Of a DNA stretch of 64,000 nt, positions 12,701-22,679 are shown in pieces. The notes below the pieces were generated by a model. It was not told the DNA's origin. It searched no databases and worked only from the letters and a program-made list of their open reading frames with translations. The stretch's first letter is position 1. Every line of letters begins with the position of its first letter. Both the position numbers and the translations under genes were made by a program. The stretch covers positions 310,001-374,000 of the forward strand of contig JAEHOE010000063.1 of the NCBI GenBank assembly GCA_016858145.1. The letters run 5' to 3'. The stretch is from Edaphochlamys debaryana (taxonomy: Eukaryota; Chlorophyta; Chlorophyceae; Chlamydomonadales).

Positions 12701-15700
12701 AACCGTCGGCGGCCACACTGAGTACGGCAGCTCCATGCGGCAAAGCCGCCCAGCACCGTACACTGCTCGAGCGCCAGGCGGCCCCATGCCGTACGCTGGG
12801 CCCCAGCCGCACGGCCCGGCTGCTCCTCCAGTCGGCCCCCCGCCGTACGGCCCGGCTGCTCCCGGCGGCCCCATGCAACACAGCGGCCCCCCGCCGTACG
12901 GCCCGGCTGCTCCCGGCGGCCCCATGCAACACAGCGGCTCCCCGCCGTACGGCCCGGCTGCTCCCGGCGGCCCCATGCAACGCAGCGGCTCCCCGCCGTA
13001 CGGCCCGGCTGCTCCCGGCGGCCCCATGCAACACAGCGGCTCCCCGCCGTACGGCCCGGCTGCTCCCGGCGGCCCCATGCAACACAGCGGCCCCTCGCTG
13101 TACGGTACGGCTGCTCCCGGCGACCCCCCGCCACAAGGCTGCTCCCCGCCATACGGTACGGCTGCTCCCGGCGGCCCCATGCAACACAGCGGCTCCCCGC
13201 CGTACGGCCCGGCTGCTCCCGGCGGCCCCATGCAACACAGCGGCCCCCCGCCGTACGGCCCGGCTGCTCCCGGCGGCCCCATGCAACACAGCGGCTCGCC
13301 GCCGTACGGCCCGGCTGCTCCCGGCAGCCCCCCGCCACAAGGCGGCTCCCCGCCGTACGGCCCAGCTGCTCCCGGCGGCCCCATGCAACACAGCGGCCCC
13401 TCGCTGTACGGTACGGCTGTTCCCGGCGGCCCCATGCAACACAGCGGCTCCCCGCCGTACGGCCCGGCTGCTCCCGGCAGCCCCATGCAACACAGCGGCT
13501 CCCCGCCGTACGGCCCGGCTGCTCCCGGCGGCCCCATGCAACACAGCGGCCCCCCGCCGTACGGCCCGGCTGCTCCCGGCGGCCCCATGCAACACAGCGG
13601 CCCCTCGCCGTACGGCCCGGCTGCTCCCGGCAGCCCCATGCAACACAGCGGCCCCCCGCCGTACGGCCCGGCTGCTCCCGGCGGCCCCATACAACACAGC
13701 GGCTCGCCGCCATACGGTACGGCTGCTCCCGGCAGCCCCCCGCCACAAGGCGGCTCCCCGCCGGACGGCCCAGCTGCTCCCGGCGGCCCCATGCAACACA
13801 GCGGCCCCTCGCTGTACGGTACGGCTGCTCCCGGCGACCCCCCGCCACAAGGCTGCTCCCCGCCATACGGTACGGCTGCTCCCGGCAGCCCCATGCAACA
13901 CAGCGGCTCCCCGCCGTACGGCCCGGCTGCTCCCGGCGGCCCCATGCAACACAGCGGCCCCTCGCTGTACGGTACGGCTGCTCCCGGCGGCCCCATGCAA
14001 CACAGCGGCTCGCCGCCGTACGGCCCGGCTGCTCCCGGCAGCCCCATGCAACACAGCGGCTCCCCGCCGTACGGCCCGGCTGCTCCCGGCGGCCCCATGC
14101 AACACAGCGGCCCCCCGCCGTACGGCCCGGCTGCTCCCGGCGGCCCCATGCAACACAGCGGCCCCTCGCCGTACGGCCCGGCTGCTCCCGGCAGCCCCAT
14201 GCAACACAGCGGCCCCCCGCCGTACGGCCCGGCTGCTCCCGGCGGCCCCATGCAACACAGCGGCCCCCCGCCGTACGGCCCGGCTGCTCCCGGCGGCCCC
14301 ATGCAACACAGCGGCCCCTCGCCGTACGGCCCGGCTGCTCCCGGCAGCCCCATGCAACACAGCGGCCCCCCGCCGTACGGCCCGGCTGCTCCCGGCGGCC
14401 CCATACAACACAGCGGCTCTCCGCCATACGGTACGGCTGCTCCCGGCAGCCCCCCGCCACAAGGCGGCTCCCCGCCGTACGGCCCAGCTGCTCCCGGCGG
14501 CCCCATGCAACACAGCGGCCCCTCGCTGTACGGTACGGCTGCTCCCGGCGACCCCCCGCCACAAGGCTGCTCCCCGCCATACGGTACGGCTGCTCCCGGC
14601 AGCCCCATGCAACACAGCGGCCCCCCGCCGTACGGCCCGGCTGCTCCCGGCGGCCCCATGCAACACAGCGGCTCTCCGCCGTACGGCCCGGCTGCTCCCG
14701 GCAGCCCCCCGCCACAAGGCGGCTCCCCGCCGTACGGCCCAGCTGCTCCCGGCGGCCCCATGCAACACAGCGGCCCCTCGCTGTACGGTACGGCTGCTCC
14801 CGGCGGCCCCATGCAACACAGCGGCTCCCCGCCGTACGGCCCGGCTGCTCCCGGCAGCCCCATGCAACACAGCGGCCCCTCGCTGTACGGTACGGCTGCT
14901 CCCGGCGGCCCCATGCAACACAGCGGCTCCCCGCCGTACGGCCCGGCTGCTCCCGGCGGCCCCATGCAACACAGCGGCCCCCCGCCGTACGGCCCGGCTG
15001 CTCCCGGCGGCCCCATGCAACACAGCGGCCCCTCGCCGTACGGCCCGGCTGCTCCCGGCAGCCCCATGCAACACAGCGGCCCCCCGCCGTACGGCCCGGC
15101 TGCTCCCGGCGGCCCCATACAACACAGCGGCTCGCCGCCATACGGTACGGCTGCTCCCGGCAGCCCCCCGCCACAAGGCGGCTCCCCGCCGGACGGCCCA
15201 GCTGCTCCCGGCGGCCCCATGCAACACAGCGGCCCCTCGCTGTACGGTACGGCTGCTCCCGGCGACCCCCCGCCACAAGGCTGCTCCCCGCCACACGGTA
15301 CGGCTGCTCCCGGCAGCCCCATGCAACACAGCGGCTCCCCGCCGTACGGCCCGGCTGCTCCCGGCGGCCCCATGCAACACAGCGGCCCCTCGCTGTACGG
15401 TACGGCTGCTCCCGGCGGCCCCATGCAACACAGCGGCTCGCCGCCGTACGGCCCGGCTGCTCCCGGCAGCCCCATGCAACACAGCGGCTCCCCGCCGTAC
15501 GGCCCGGCTGCTCCCGGCGGCCCCATGCAACACAGCGGCCCCCCGCCGTACGGCCCGGCTGCTCCCGGCGGCCCCATGCAACACAGCGGCCCCTCGCCGT
15601 ACGGCCCGGCTGCTCCCGGCAGCCCCATGCAACACAGCGGCCCCCCGCCGTACGGCCCGGCTGCTCCCGGCGGCCCCATGCAACACAGCGGCCCCTCGCC

Positions 15701-16481
15701 GTACGGCCCGGCTGCTCCCGGCAGCCCCATGCAACACAGCGGCCCCTCGCCGTACGGCCCGGCTGCTCCCGGCAGCCCCATGCAACACAGCGGCCCCCCG
15801 CCGTACGGCCCGGCTGCTCCCGGCGGCCCCATACAACACAGCGGCTCGCCGCCATACGGTACGGCTGCTCCCGGCAGCCCCCCGCCACAAGGCGGCTCCC
15901 CGCCGTACGGCCCAGCTGCTCCCGGCGGCCCCATGCAACACAGCGGCCCCTCGCTGTACGGTACGGCTGCTCCCGGCGACCCCCCGCCACAAGGCTGCTC
16001 CCCGCCATACGGTACGGCTGCTCCCGGCAGCCCCATGCAACACAGCGGCTCCCCGCCGTACGGCCCGGCTGCTCCCGGCGGCCCCATGCAACACAGCGGC
16101 CCCCCGCCGTATGGCCCGGCTGCTCCCGGCGGCCCCATGCAACACAGCGGCCCCCCGCCGTACGGCCCGGCTGCTCCCGGCAGCCCCATGCAACACAGCG
16201 GCCCCCCGCCGTACGGCCCGGCTGCTCCCGGCAGCCCCATGCAACACAGCGGCTCTCCGCCGTACGGCCCGGCTGCTCCTGGCAGGCTTGCGATGTTCCT
16301 TGGGCTGGCCGTCCAAGGGGAGCCCGCGCCGTACAGGCCGGCCCTCCAAGGCGGTCCTTCGCCGTACGGATCGACCCTCCATGGCAGCCTTGCGCCGCTA
16401 AGTCCCCAAGGCGGCCCCGTGGTAGCGGCCCACGCTCCGGACAGCGCCCAGGGTTCGGACGGTGGCACGGTGCCACGGTAA
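3793..16481 (+). CDS. giant repeat protein with two degenerate 3'-5' exonuclease-fold domains (about 2969 aa, 17 exons)
   Basis: Exons: 3793-4010, 4220-4349, 4699-4750, 5055-5149, 5316-7607, 7802-7953, 8318-8495, 8856-9140, 9307-9345, 9484-9722, 9969-10102, 10355-10554, 10857-11141, 11310-11348, 11545-11783, 11992-12125, 12283-16481. Every phase matches; 8910 nt give 2969 aa. Layout: N-terminal unknown region (1-165), 21-aa repeats (about 208-716, degenerate copies to about 804), linker, exonuclease fold 1 (about 1020-1271), exonuclease fold 2 (about 1310-1571), 17-aa PYGPAAPGGPMQHS-type repeats (about 1756-2903). Motif I reads VAMSAKCRPED..RPVLLQIFAP..YLVDTL; the family has D-x-E where S-x-K stands. 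Motif II D is T or absent, and motif III Y..D is Q..E. A nucleic-acid-binding or scaffold role is possible but inferred. Start chosen as the first in-frame ATG of a clean open exon. TGTAA at 16678 follows. Confidence 0.75.
5442..6969 (+). repeat. in-frame 63-bp tandem repeat, 24 units (21 aa each)
   Basis: The core CCGCCTGACGGCG recurs every 63 bp from 5445 to 6957, which is exactly 24 intervals. Each unit encodes ESLKPPDGxAASSSQRRSxY-like residues. Units differ at a few third positions and at S/P, G/A and R/L sites. Being a multiple of three and free of stops in several frames, the array creates a long false ORF on the minus strand (5383-6981). Three or four older, divergent 21-aa copies (LPDGETGSKLKCSPASVES type) follow at about 6975-7230, so the array appears to have expanded from its 5' side. 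Confidence 0.95.
7973..8258. repeat. 22-bp intronic minisatellite, 13 units
   Basis: The unit CATGCTGCGGGGTCATGGTC plus TG recurs every 22 bp from 7973 to 8237, with scattered C/T changes. It lies inside the intron 7954-8317 of the exonuclease-like gene. Because 22 is not a multiple of three, all three + frames read through it with the same peptide shifted, which produces spurious ORFs. Confidence 0.93.
8448..8723 (+). repeat. 109-bp tandem triplication of an exon end with its 5' splice site
   Basis: The sequence coding APDHLAMLQHCYGAGQ followed by GTGGGTGGGG starts at 8448, 8557 and 8666, i.e. every 109 bp. Only the first copy belongs to the phase-consistent exon 8318-8495. The other two keep the coding stretch and the GT donor but have no acceptor immediately in front. 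A related single extra copy (PDHLAMLRHCYNARE, then gtgggt) occurs at about 10636-10690 behind the equivalent exon of the second domain module. Confidence 0.88.
8840..9306 (+). repeat. near-identical block shared with 10841-11309
   Basis: The 285-bp exon 8856-9140 reads the same as 10857-11141, and the following intron (9141-9306 versus 11142-11309) differs only by a GT dinucleotide in a TG run. The neighbouring exons of the two modules (9484-9722 versus 11545-11783) are clearly more divergent, so this identity is patchy and points to recent gene conversion or a nested duplication. Confidence 0.85.
12838..16280 (+). repeat. in-frame 51-bp tandem repeat, about 67 units, with a 1428-bp higher-order period
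   Basis: Units encode 17 residues of the type SGPPPYGPAAPGGPMQH. Variants (SLYGTAAPGDPPPQGC, SPPDGPAAPGG) recur in the same order at a fixed distance: the CCGGACGGCC variant at 13761 and 15189 is 1428 bp apart, which is 28 units. No stops occur in the three minus-strand frames, so very long antisense ORFs (up to about 1440 codons) appear; they mirror the repeat and are not counted as genes. Confidence 0.95.
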
Positions 16482-16677
16482 GCGGAGCAATGGCCGCCTT
16501 GAAACGGGAAAGGGGACGAGGCGGTCGAGACAGGACAGACAAGTCGTGAAAGTGATGATACCAGAGTGCACTGGGGGGTCAGACGATGTTGGAACCATGG
16601 GGCGTTCGAGGATGTCTGCTGTGTACGTGGTAGCCCTCCAATGGTTGGGCCCTTCAATTTGTGTCAGGTCTTCACAA

Positions 16678-16682
16678 TGTAA
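16678..16682 (+). terminator. TGTAA polyadenylation signal
   Basis: TGTAA lies about 200 bp after the TAA stop at 16479-16481. TGTAA is the usual poly(A) motif in chlamydomonadalean algae; assignment to this gene is by position. Confidence 0.55.
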
Positions 16683-17131
16683 TCCTGAACAATTTCTCGT
16701 CAAGGTCCGTGGCCCTTCCACCTCTTACCCGCGCAAAGTAACCACTGAAGCCACTAGCAGACCCCAGGGTGCAGAGGAGCGGGGGAGACCGTTACCATAC
16801 CGTATATGGACTGGAGGGCGCAACAGGCCGGAAGGCAAGGGACCAGTACGGAGCTGCGGACACGGCTGCGGTAGCAAGCAATGGCGGGTGCGGCAGGGGC
16901 GTGCCGCGTGCGTTGACCGTGTCCGCGTGAAGGCAAGGCAGGGTGGAGCCACGGGCATAGGGCAAGATGAGCGACAGGTAGCGGCGGGGCCCTCGCCACA
17001 GGCCGACGGCCTTCATCCGACTATCCACGAACAGGACGAATGCATCCCCAGGTAGTGAGCCTCAGTGTTGCTATCAAAGTGACAGAGTGACGAAGCCGGT
17101 GGTAAAATCCAAGAACAGGGGGGGGGGGGGG
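16683..17131. other. intergenic, no supportable gene
   Basis: No phase-consistent exons or repeats were recognised. It ends in a homopolymer run of G near 17119-17132, which marks the border of a dispersed repeat fragment. Confidence 0.4.
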
Positions 17132-17325
17132 GTACAAACAAAGTTCCCCGATATCATGCCCCAAAGTTCCCCGACCCCCCGGGACCAACGACCAACCGAT
17201 CCGTATAGTGTACGACACTGTCGTACATGGCCTGCACGCACTCCCTTTGATGTCATTCGTGTTACGCTGGACTGCTGGCCACGTGCACTATCCATGGCCG
17301 CGCACAGCATTCCCGGTGGCCCACG
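17132..17325 (+). mobile_element. fragment of an unclassified dispersed repeat (copy 1)
   Basis: Starting at GTACAAACAAAGTTCCCCGA this about 190-bp stretch matches, with mismatches and small gaps, the reverse complement of 21488-21693. Both contain the shared words GATATCATGCCCC and GCTGGACTGCTGGCC. The homology breaks near the G run on the left and near CCCGGTG(G)CCC on the right. No coding capacity or target-site duplication was identified, so the class is unknown. Confidence 0.65.
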
Positions 17326-17695
17326 TTGGTCGGGTACCATCGACCATGCCATGGACCCCAACCCGTCAATTGGCCAACGGCTCGGCACCGAGAGGCGATA
17401 TGAGGGCTGTACATTGCAGGTATTGTGCGGTGTAGTGCGCGGGAGTGGAAGGCAGGCTTCTGGGAACACCTGGGAGACACCGTTGGGTGGCCGCGTGTGT
17501 GCCCAGGGCCCGGCATGCCGACAGGTCCCACGGTCCCGACCCCCTAATACCGCTGGAAGGGTACGAGTGACTTGCCAGCATAAGGTATTGACCTAATTAA
17601 TGCTCAGGGCGTGTGGGATGATGCTGGGTGCTGCTCTACGCCGCGGTGACAAAGTCCCGCCACACAGCATCGTGTGCATCCGAATGTAAAAATAC

Positions 17696-17765
17696 AAAAA
17701 CGGCCTCCCAAAGTTGCCCGACCCCCCCCCGACCGACGACCGACCGAGAATGTTGGGGCCCCATA
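17696..17765 (+). mobile_element. short divergent relative of the dispersed repeat
   Basis: CCTCCCAAAGTTGCCCGACC followed by CCGACCGACGACCGACCGAG resembles the 5' part of the fragments at 17132 and 21693 (CCAAAGTTCCCCGACCCCCC...GACCAACGACCAACCGA). Only about 60 bp match. Confidence 0.4.
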
Positions 17766-17789
17766 ACTTTGCAATAAAATCGTCAATTA

Positions 17790-18092
17790 GAAGAAAGTGC
17801 AGAAACGCCTTCACTTTCTACTGCTGTGAAAGTGCTGTCCGCGCCTTCACTTTTTCGCCCCGTCGGAGTGTCAGTTGGGGGGAGGCGGGGAGGTCCGGAA
17901 CCCGGAAAGGCCCGGCAGGGCTGTGCCAGTAAGGGAGAGGCCGGGAGGTTCGGAAGGTTGGGTTAGTGTCCTGCACGGCGGGCGCGCCAGCACTTTTAGG
18001 GCTGCCGGAGGCTGCAAAGTGCTGCCCGCTTTCGCACTTTTGCCACTGGCCAGGGCCTTAAAGTGCCGGCCCTCAGCACTTCTGCCAACGGA
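17790..18092. repeat. cluster of AAAGTG(C)/(G)CACTTT words
   Basis: About nine copies of AAAGTGC or GCACTTT-like words occur in both orientations within 300 bp (for example GTGAAAGTGCTGTCC, AGCACTTTTAGGG, CAAAGTGCTGCCC, GCACTTTTGCC, TTAAAGTGCCGG). They allow several alternative hairpins. No protein-coding exon was recognised here. Confidence 0.5.
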
Positions 18093-18822
18093 AGATAGCA
18101 TCGCTGGTGAGCCTACAAGAGGGCGAGTTCGGGCGATTGACACGAGTTTCCACAATGTTGGGCCGTTGAGCCACGGGGCTCGATTGGCGGGGCCTGGGCG
18201 CAGGGGCGTAGGGAAGGTGGGTCTTGACTCTTGAGCAGTCCTCGATGAGGACGGAAGGGGGGGAGCTTGCACGGGGTGCAAATGGCTCATCACGCCCACA
18301 TCGTCATGCCGCGGGAGAAAATGGGGAAAGGGGAGGGAGGTGTATCTGTGTGTGATGGACAGGGGGAGGGGTGGGGGGGTGGGGTGGGGGGCGGCGGGGA
18401 GCGGGGGGTTATTATAGACAACGGGGCGTAGTGCCGAGGAGTCGTGGCATCGCATTTCGGAGCGGGGGGTGCACTTCAGCGGGGGGCCTGCGCATGCCCG
18501 AAACCGACGGTTGGGCCGAGTACTCAAGTGTTACATCGACCGCGCCTGGATGCTCGTCTAACGTGCAGCACGATTTACACGATTTACACTGCGCATCGCG
18601 CAAGCCTCTGCGAGGCACCCGCGCGGGGCCGATCGCATTGTCGATAATAATTCCACCTTGCAAAGGCAGACGCTTCGTCACGTATTGCACCTTGCAGACA
18701 ATAGAAGTGGACCATGCACGCGCAATGCGCCGAGTGCCGACTGTGCAAGCTTGCAGCTCGCGGCAGAGCGGTGCTATACAGCATGCAGCCCTTGACGTGG
18801 TGGAGCGCGAGCCGGAACGGAC
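18093..18822. other. region upstream of the ankyrin-kinase gene
   Basis: No gene was supported. The promoter and 5' UTR of the gene starting at 18823 should lie here. A doubled CACGATTTACA word occurs near 18569-18590. No convincing TATA box was seen. Confidence 0.35.
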
Positions 18823-20941
18823 ATGAGGGAGCGGGAGGAGGACGTCGAAGCCGTGGGCGATCGCTCGCCCCCGCACCGGGACCGCCAACGCCAACGCAAC
18901 GCACGGGACCAAAGAGTTCTGACGCCCCTGCACCACGCCGCGTTGAGAGGCGCAACTGGTAAGCAACAGGGGGGGTTCGGGGTTCAGGGGGAGCCAGCTG
19001 GACTGGCAGCCTAGGCGGCGGCCCCCAGTAGATAAGAGGCAGGCATTGACGGCCCCGAGGCTGCTGGTGTGGTGGAGGGTTCAGGGTGAGAGCCTGGACA
19101 CGTACGGCAAGTGGACCGGCGGCATGGGCGGCGGCCCCCAGTTTCGGAAGATAGGGGATCGGACAACGGAAGCCGCTCACGGCGAGCGAGGTGGTTACCC
19201 GATGTGAGTGCTTGGGCGGTTGGCTGCTTTCTCCAGCCGTACCGTCATCGCCCTGCTCCACCGTTCCGCCCTTCAGGCATCGCACGTGATCTTTTGAAGT
19301 CTGGGGCGGATCGGCACGCCTTGGATGACGATGGCATGCAAGCGCAACACCTTGGCTAGGGTCAGCGAAGGCATGCGCTCTGCATGGGGCTGGGCGCCCA
19401 CCTGCCCCGTGGCCCACCCCCTAAGCCTACCCGCCCTCCCCCTGTCCCCCAACCTACGAACCCCGTACCGCCAGGACGCCTCTGCACCTGGCTGCCGCTG
19501 CTGGGTCCGCCCCCATGGTGTCCCTCCTGCTGCTGGAGGGGGACAGAAGGGGCGCCCCCAGCAGCACTGGGCCCGCGCCCTTGCTGTCGAACTCAGGCTG
19601 GGCCCCGGAGCAACTGGCGGCGTGCGCCAACCGCCCCGCCGCCCTCAGGGCCCTCCACCAGGCCCGCCCCAGCGGTATCGACACCCCTGCGGGCCCGGAG
19701 GCGGGGCCCTTCGCGGGCTGGACGCCCCTGGCCTGCGCGGTGGCGTGCGGGGCGGCGGAGGCGGTCCGCGTGCTGCTGGGCGAGCTGGGGGCGGGGCTGG
19801 GCAGCCTCAAGGACCCATACAGCCCCATTTGCCTGGTGAAAAGCCGGGACGCCTGGCTAGCGGCCTGCTGGGAGCTTCGGGGGGGGCTCCCGCGCTTCCT
19901 CACCGCCGCCGAAGCCGGCGGCGTGCTCGACCCTCTTCGGGACCTGGATGGAGCGCTGGAGAGCTTCCAAAGGGTCCGTGAGGCGTTTCAGGAAACGCTG
20001 GAGCCCCTAGGGATCAAGGCTGTTGCCAGCGGGGAGGCATGTGTGGGGCCCTCCGCGTGGGACTACGTGGTTGACGGGGGGGAGCTGGAGCTGCATGAGC
20101 AGCTCGTGGCCGGCGAAGGGGCGTTTGGGGACGTACGGAGGGCGGAATGCATGGAGGTGCGTGGGGTTAGTTGCGAGTGGGGGTGACGCATACGTATTGT
20201 GGTTCCTAGCTACGGTTGTACGCTGGACGTATGTACGAAACAACTACCGCCGGGCTTGCGCCCTGGCGTGGTTAAGGACGGAGAACAGGTTGGTTAGACC
20301 CGCCACCATGGAGGGGCACGTGTTCACAGTCCTGGGCATCAACACGCGCGCTGCACGCGCGCTCGCATCTGCTAATGTACGGCTGCTTTGTGCGTGCAGG
20401 TCGTGGGCAGGGCCATCGACCCTCAGACGGAACACATGTGCATCGTCATGCCCTGGTGCGTGCGGTTGAAAGGCGTAGGCTTGGCTAACAAACAAAGCGC
20501 AGGCCTGCTATGAACGAACTGATCTCTGGATCTTCAAGTAATGACGAAGAAATTGGCCTTTCCACGCACCATGCAGGTACCCCTTGGACCTTCGCCGGCA
20601 GGAAGAGGGCCTGCCGTGGGGGCAGCCGCCGCGCCTGACCCCCCGCAAGCGCCTGGAGATCGCCCTGCACGTGGCGGAGGTGGGGGTGGGGGGGTGGGCG
20701 GGGGTGCGTGGGAAGGGGGCTTGCTTGGGGCCCTGCGCCCTACTGAATCGAGCGCCGAAGCCCTAGGATTCGGAAGCATGCGTGTCAGTCCCCAACCCTC
20801 ACATGCTGTTCCCACTCTGCTGGATCGGCAAGCTACTTTCCTTTTCCCCCGTCCCTGCCTCTGCCACCGTCCGCCCCCAGGGCCTGGCGCTGCTGCACGC
20901 CCACAGGCCAGAGCCAATCGTGCACCGAGACGTAAAACCAG
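18823..20941 (+). pseudogene. ankyrin-repeat protein kinase, truncated after the HRDVKP motif
   Basis: Exons 18823-18958, 19277-19337, 19475-20156, 20400-20455, 20577-20679 and 20881-20941 keep phase. Two ankyrin repeats read TPLHHAALRG... and DDDGMTPLHLAAAAG; the second needs a GC-AG intron (donor GCAAGC at 19338). A later TPLACAVACGAAEAVRVLL adds a third. The kinase part has a glycine loop (VAGEGAFGDVRRA), a hinge-like CIVMPW and IVHRDVKPG. The beta-3 lysine and helix C are missing between the loop and CIVMPW: no exon with VAVK was found in the 243-bp intron. After HRDVKPG and a GT donor at 20942 no exon with DFG or the C-lobe is visible, and a dispersed repeat begins at 21488. I read it as a truncated, inactive kinase gene. 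The start codon is the first ATG of the exon and is uncertain. Confidence 0.65.
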
Positions 20942-21487
20942 GTGGGGTGGGATGGGTGGGTTACAGGGCCAGTGCTTGGACGGGGCTTGCGTACACGGCG
21001 GGGCCCCCTGGTTGAGGCGGTTGGGAGCTGGATGGGCCGTCATCAAGGGCTGCAGAGGCTGGGCTTCCACCCGCTCGAGTGTGGTGCGAAAGAGGGCGGG
21101 GTGGTGGTTAGGGTGCCGTCGGTTGGGCTGTGGGGCACCTCATGAGGCTGTGCTCGCTGCTACTGTCTGCAATCATGCCTTGTCTCTGTCCATCCCGTAC
21201 ATGCCGCCAACATGTCGGAGGTGTGGGCAGGACGCCAGCCCATGTCGTGTGGCTCCGTCCGCATGCAAGGGGTCCCATGCTGTCAGAGTTCAGTGTTGTA
21301 GCAGAAGCACACAGTCGACACCTCTGAACAGCTCCATGCAGCCTCGGACAGCCTGTCACAACCTGCACCCGAACGGTCGGCGCCTGTCGAGCCAACAGCC
21401 GCGCAGCTGCGCCGCAGAGGGCTGTCAGGCCAACTAACAGACCCTGTCAGGAACCCTGTTCAGGGCTGTCCCAACCCCAATCAGTTC
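20942..21487. other. non-coding remainder after the broken kinase gene
   Basis: Begins with a normal GT donor but has no matching kinase exon. Several CCTGTCAGG/CTGTCAGGCC words occur near 21424-21475 just before the repeat fragment. Nothing else was recognised. Confidence 0.4.
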
Positions 21488-21693
21488 GTAGGGCACCGGG
21501 AGTGGTGTGCGCGCCCATGGATAATGCACGCGGCCAGCAGTCCAGCGAAGCGGGTATGACACCAAATGGAGTACGTACGTGCAGGCCTTGTACAACACTG
21601 TACGGGTTGGTCGGTCGTCGGTCCCGCCGGGGGGCCGGGGAACTTTGGGGCGTTTGGGGCATGATATCGGGGAACTTTGTTTGTACCCTCCCC
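21488..21693 (-). mobile_element. fragment of the same dispersed repeat (copy 2, inverted)
   Basis: The reverse complement begins GTACAAACAAAGTTCCCCGA and follows the copy at 17132-17325 for about 200 bp with many substitutions and short indels. The two inverted copies bracket the truncated kinase gene. Confidence 0.65.
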
Positions 21694-22603
21694 CCCTGGA
21701 CACGCACACCGACTCAACTGGTGTTCAAAACACGGGGCGGAGTTCACCGCCAAACCGCAACAGGCTCCCAATACTCCGAAGGCCTTCCTAGGCATCCTAG
21801 GATGCGAAATGATTGAGGGGTTGAGATCGAGCGGGAGATAGCCGTCACCTCAAGCCGAGTGTGCGCATTCCCTACCTGCCCATACCAAAGCTCCAAGCTC
21901 CCCTCAATGGCAAGCCCGATGCCCAGCAGCGCCCCTGGCAAGCACACACCCCGGCCGCAGGGCGGGCTGGCGGGAAGGCGAAAGGCAGACCAGACTGCTG
22001 CGGCCGAGCCGCTACTAGGAAACGTGCACCCATAAGTGTGCCGAGCACAAGTGGCTAAAGGCATCTTCAGAAAGCAAGCAACACACAGTGACCGCGCCCG
22101 ACCGGCACACCACCCCGACACGCCATACACACCCCTGGCCCCCGGTTATCCCCTCCGCGTGCCCCGAAACGCATTTTGGAGGTGCTTCAAAGTTTAACGC
22201 TGGACACTGCCGCCGCTGCCACGCGAATGGTTGGGGGTCTCTAGACAGTTTAGCCGCGGAGCTTTGATGCGCCATCCATCGGGGCATCTTGGGTCCCAAT
22301 GTGCCGGTAGCTAAGTCGAACGACCCTGCTTTCCCCGTCCCCTCCCTCTTCACCCATCTGAACCCGCCGGTCCCAGGAGGCCCTCCTAGCCTCTCTGTTG
22401 GCACATACAGTCATCGGCGGGTCCATCCCCCTTCGACACGAGTTTCACACTTTGTCGGCTTATATCCCAAACTGTCCCAAACTGCCTTCTTCTTGCGCTC
22501 TAGAGCCTTCTTGTCATGAAGTAGTCTGGGGTGCAACCCCGCGCGGCGGTCACAAGTGCGGCGGGCCATGCATCGACCTCCCAAAGCTTTGTCCTCTTCG
22601 CAC
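21694..22603. other. no supportable gene
   Basis: Short ORFs on both strands lack domain character and phase-consistent splice partners. If the signal-peptide exon at 22604-22679 is real, its downstream exons should be here on the minus strand, but I could not find them. Confidence 0.35.
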
Positions 22604-22679
22604 CTTGTGCCATTACGGAGCTCGCATCCACGAGGAGCACCGTGAAGAGGGCAAACACTGCCGCGTGCCACTTGGCCAT
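22604..22679 (-). CDS. orphan first exon encoding a signal peptide
   Basis: Minus-strand ATG at 22679 opens MAKWHAAVFALFTVLLVDAS followed by SVMAQ, then ACAAG|GTGCGA, a good donor, after 76 nt. The peptide has a basic start, a hydrophobic core and a small-residue cleavage region (SVMAQ), i.e. a classical secretory signal. No second exon was found downstream, so this may be a real gene start with unrecognised exons or a leftover of a deleted or duplicated secreted-protein gene. Confidence 0.35.

Noticed and set aside
12326..16657. Three very long minus-strand ORFs (1443, 1302 and 1228 codons)
   Set aside because: They exist because a 51-bp unit without stops is repeated; they extend only slightly past the array and have no splice or domain support. 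The + strand frame joins in phase to recognised exons.
20534..21437. Large ORFs on both strands at 20.5-21.4 kb
   Set aside because: They run through kinase exons and introns in the wrong frame and lack domain sense.
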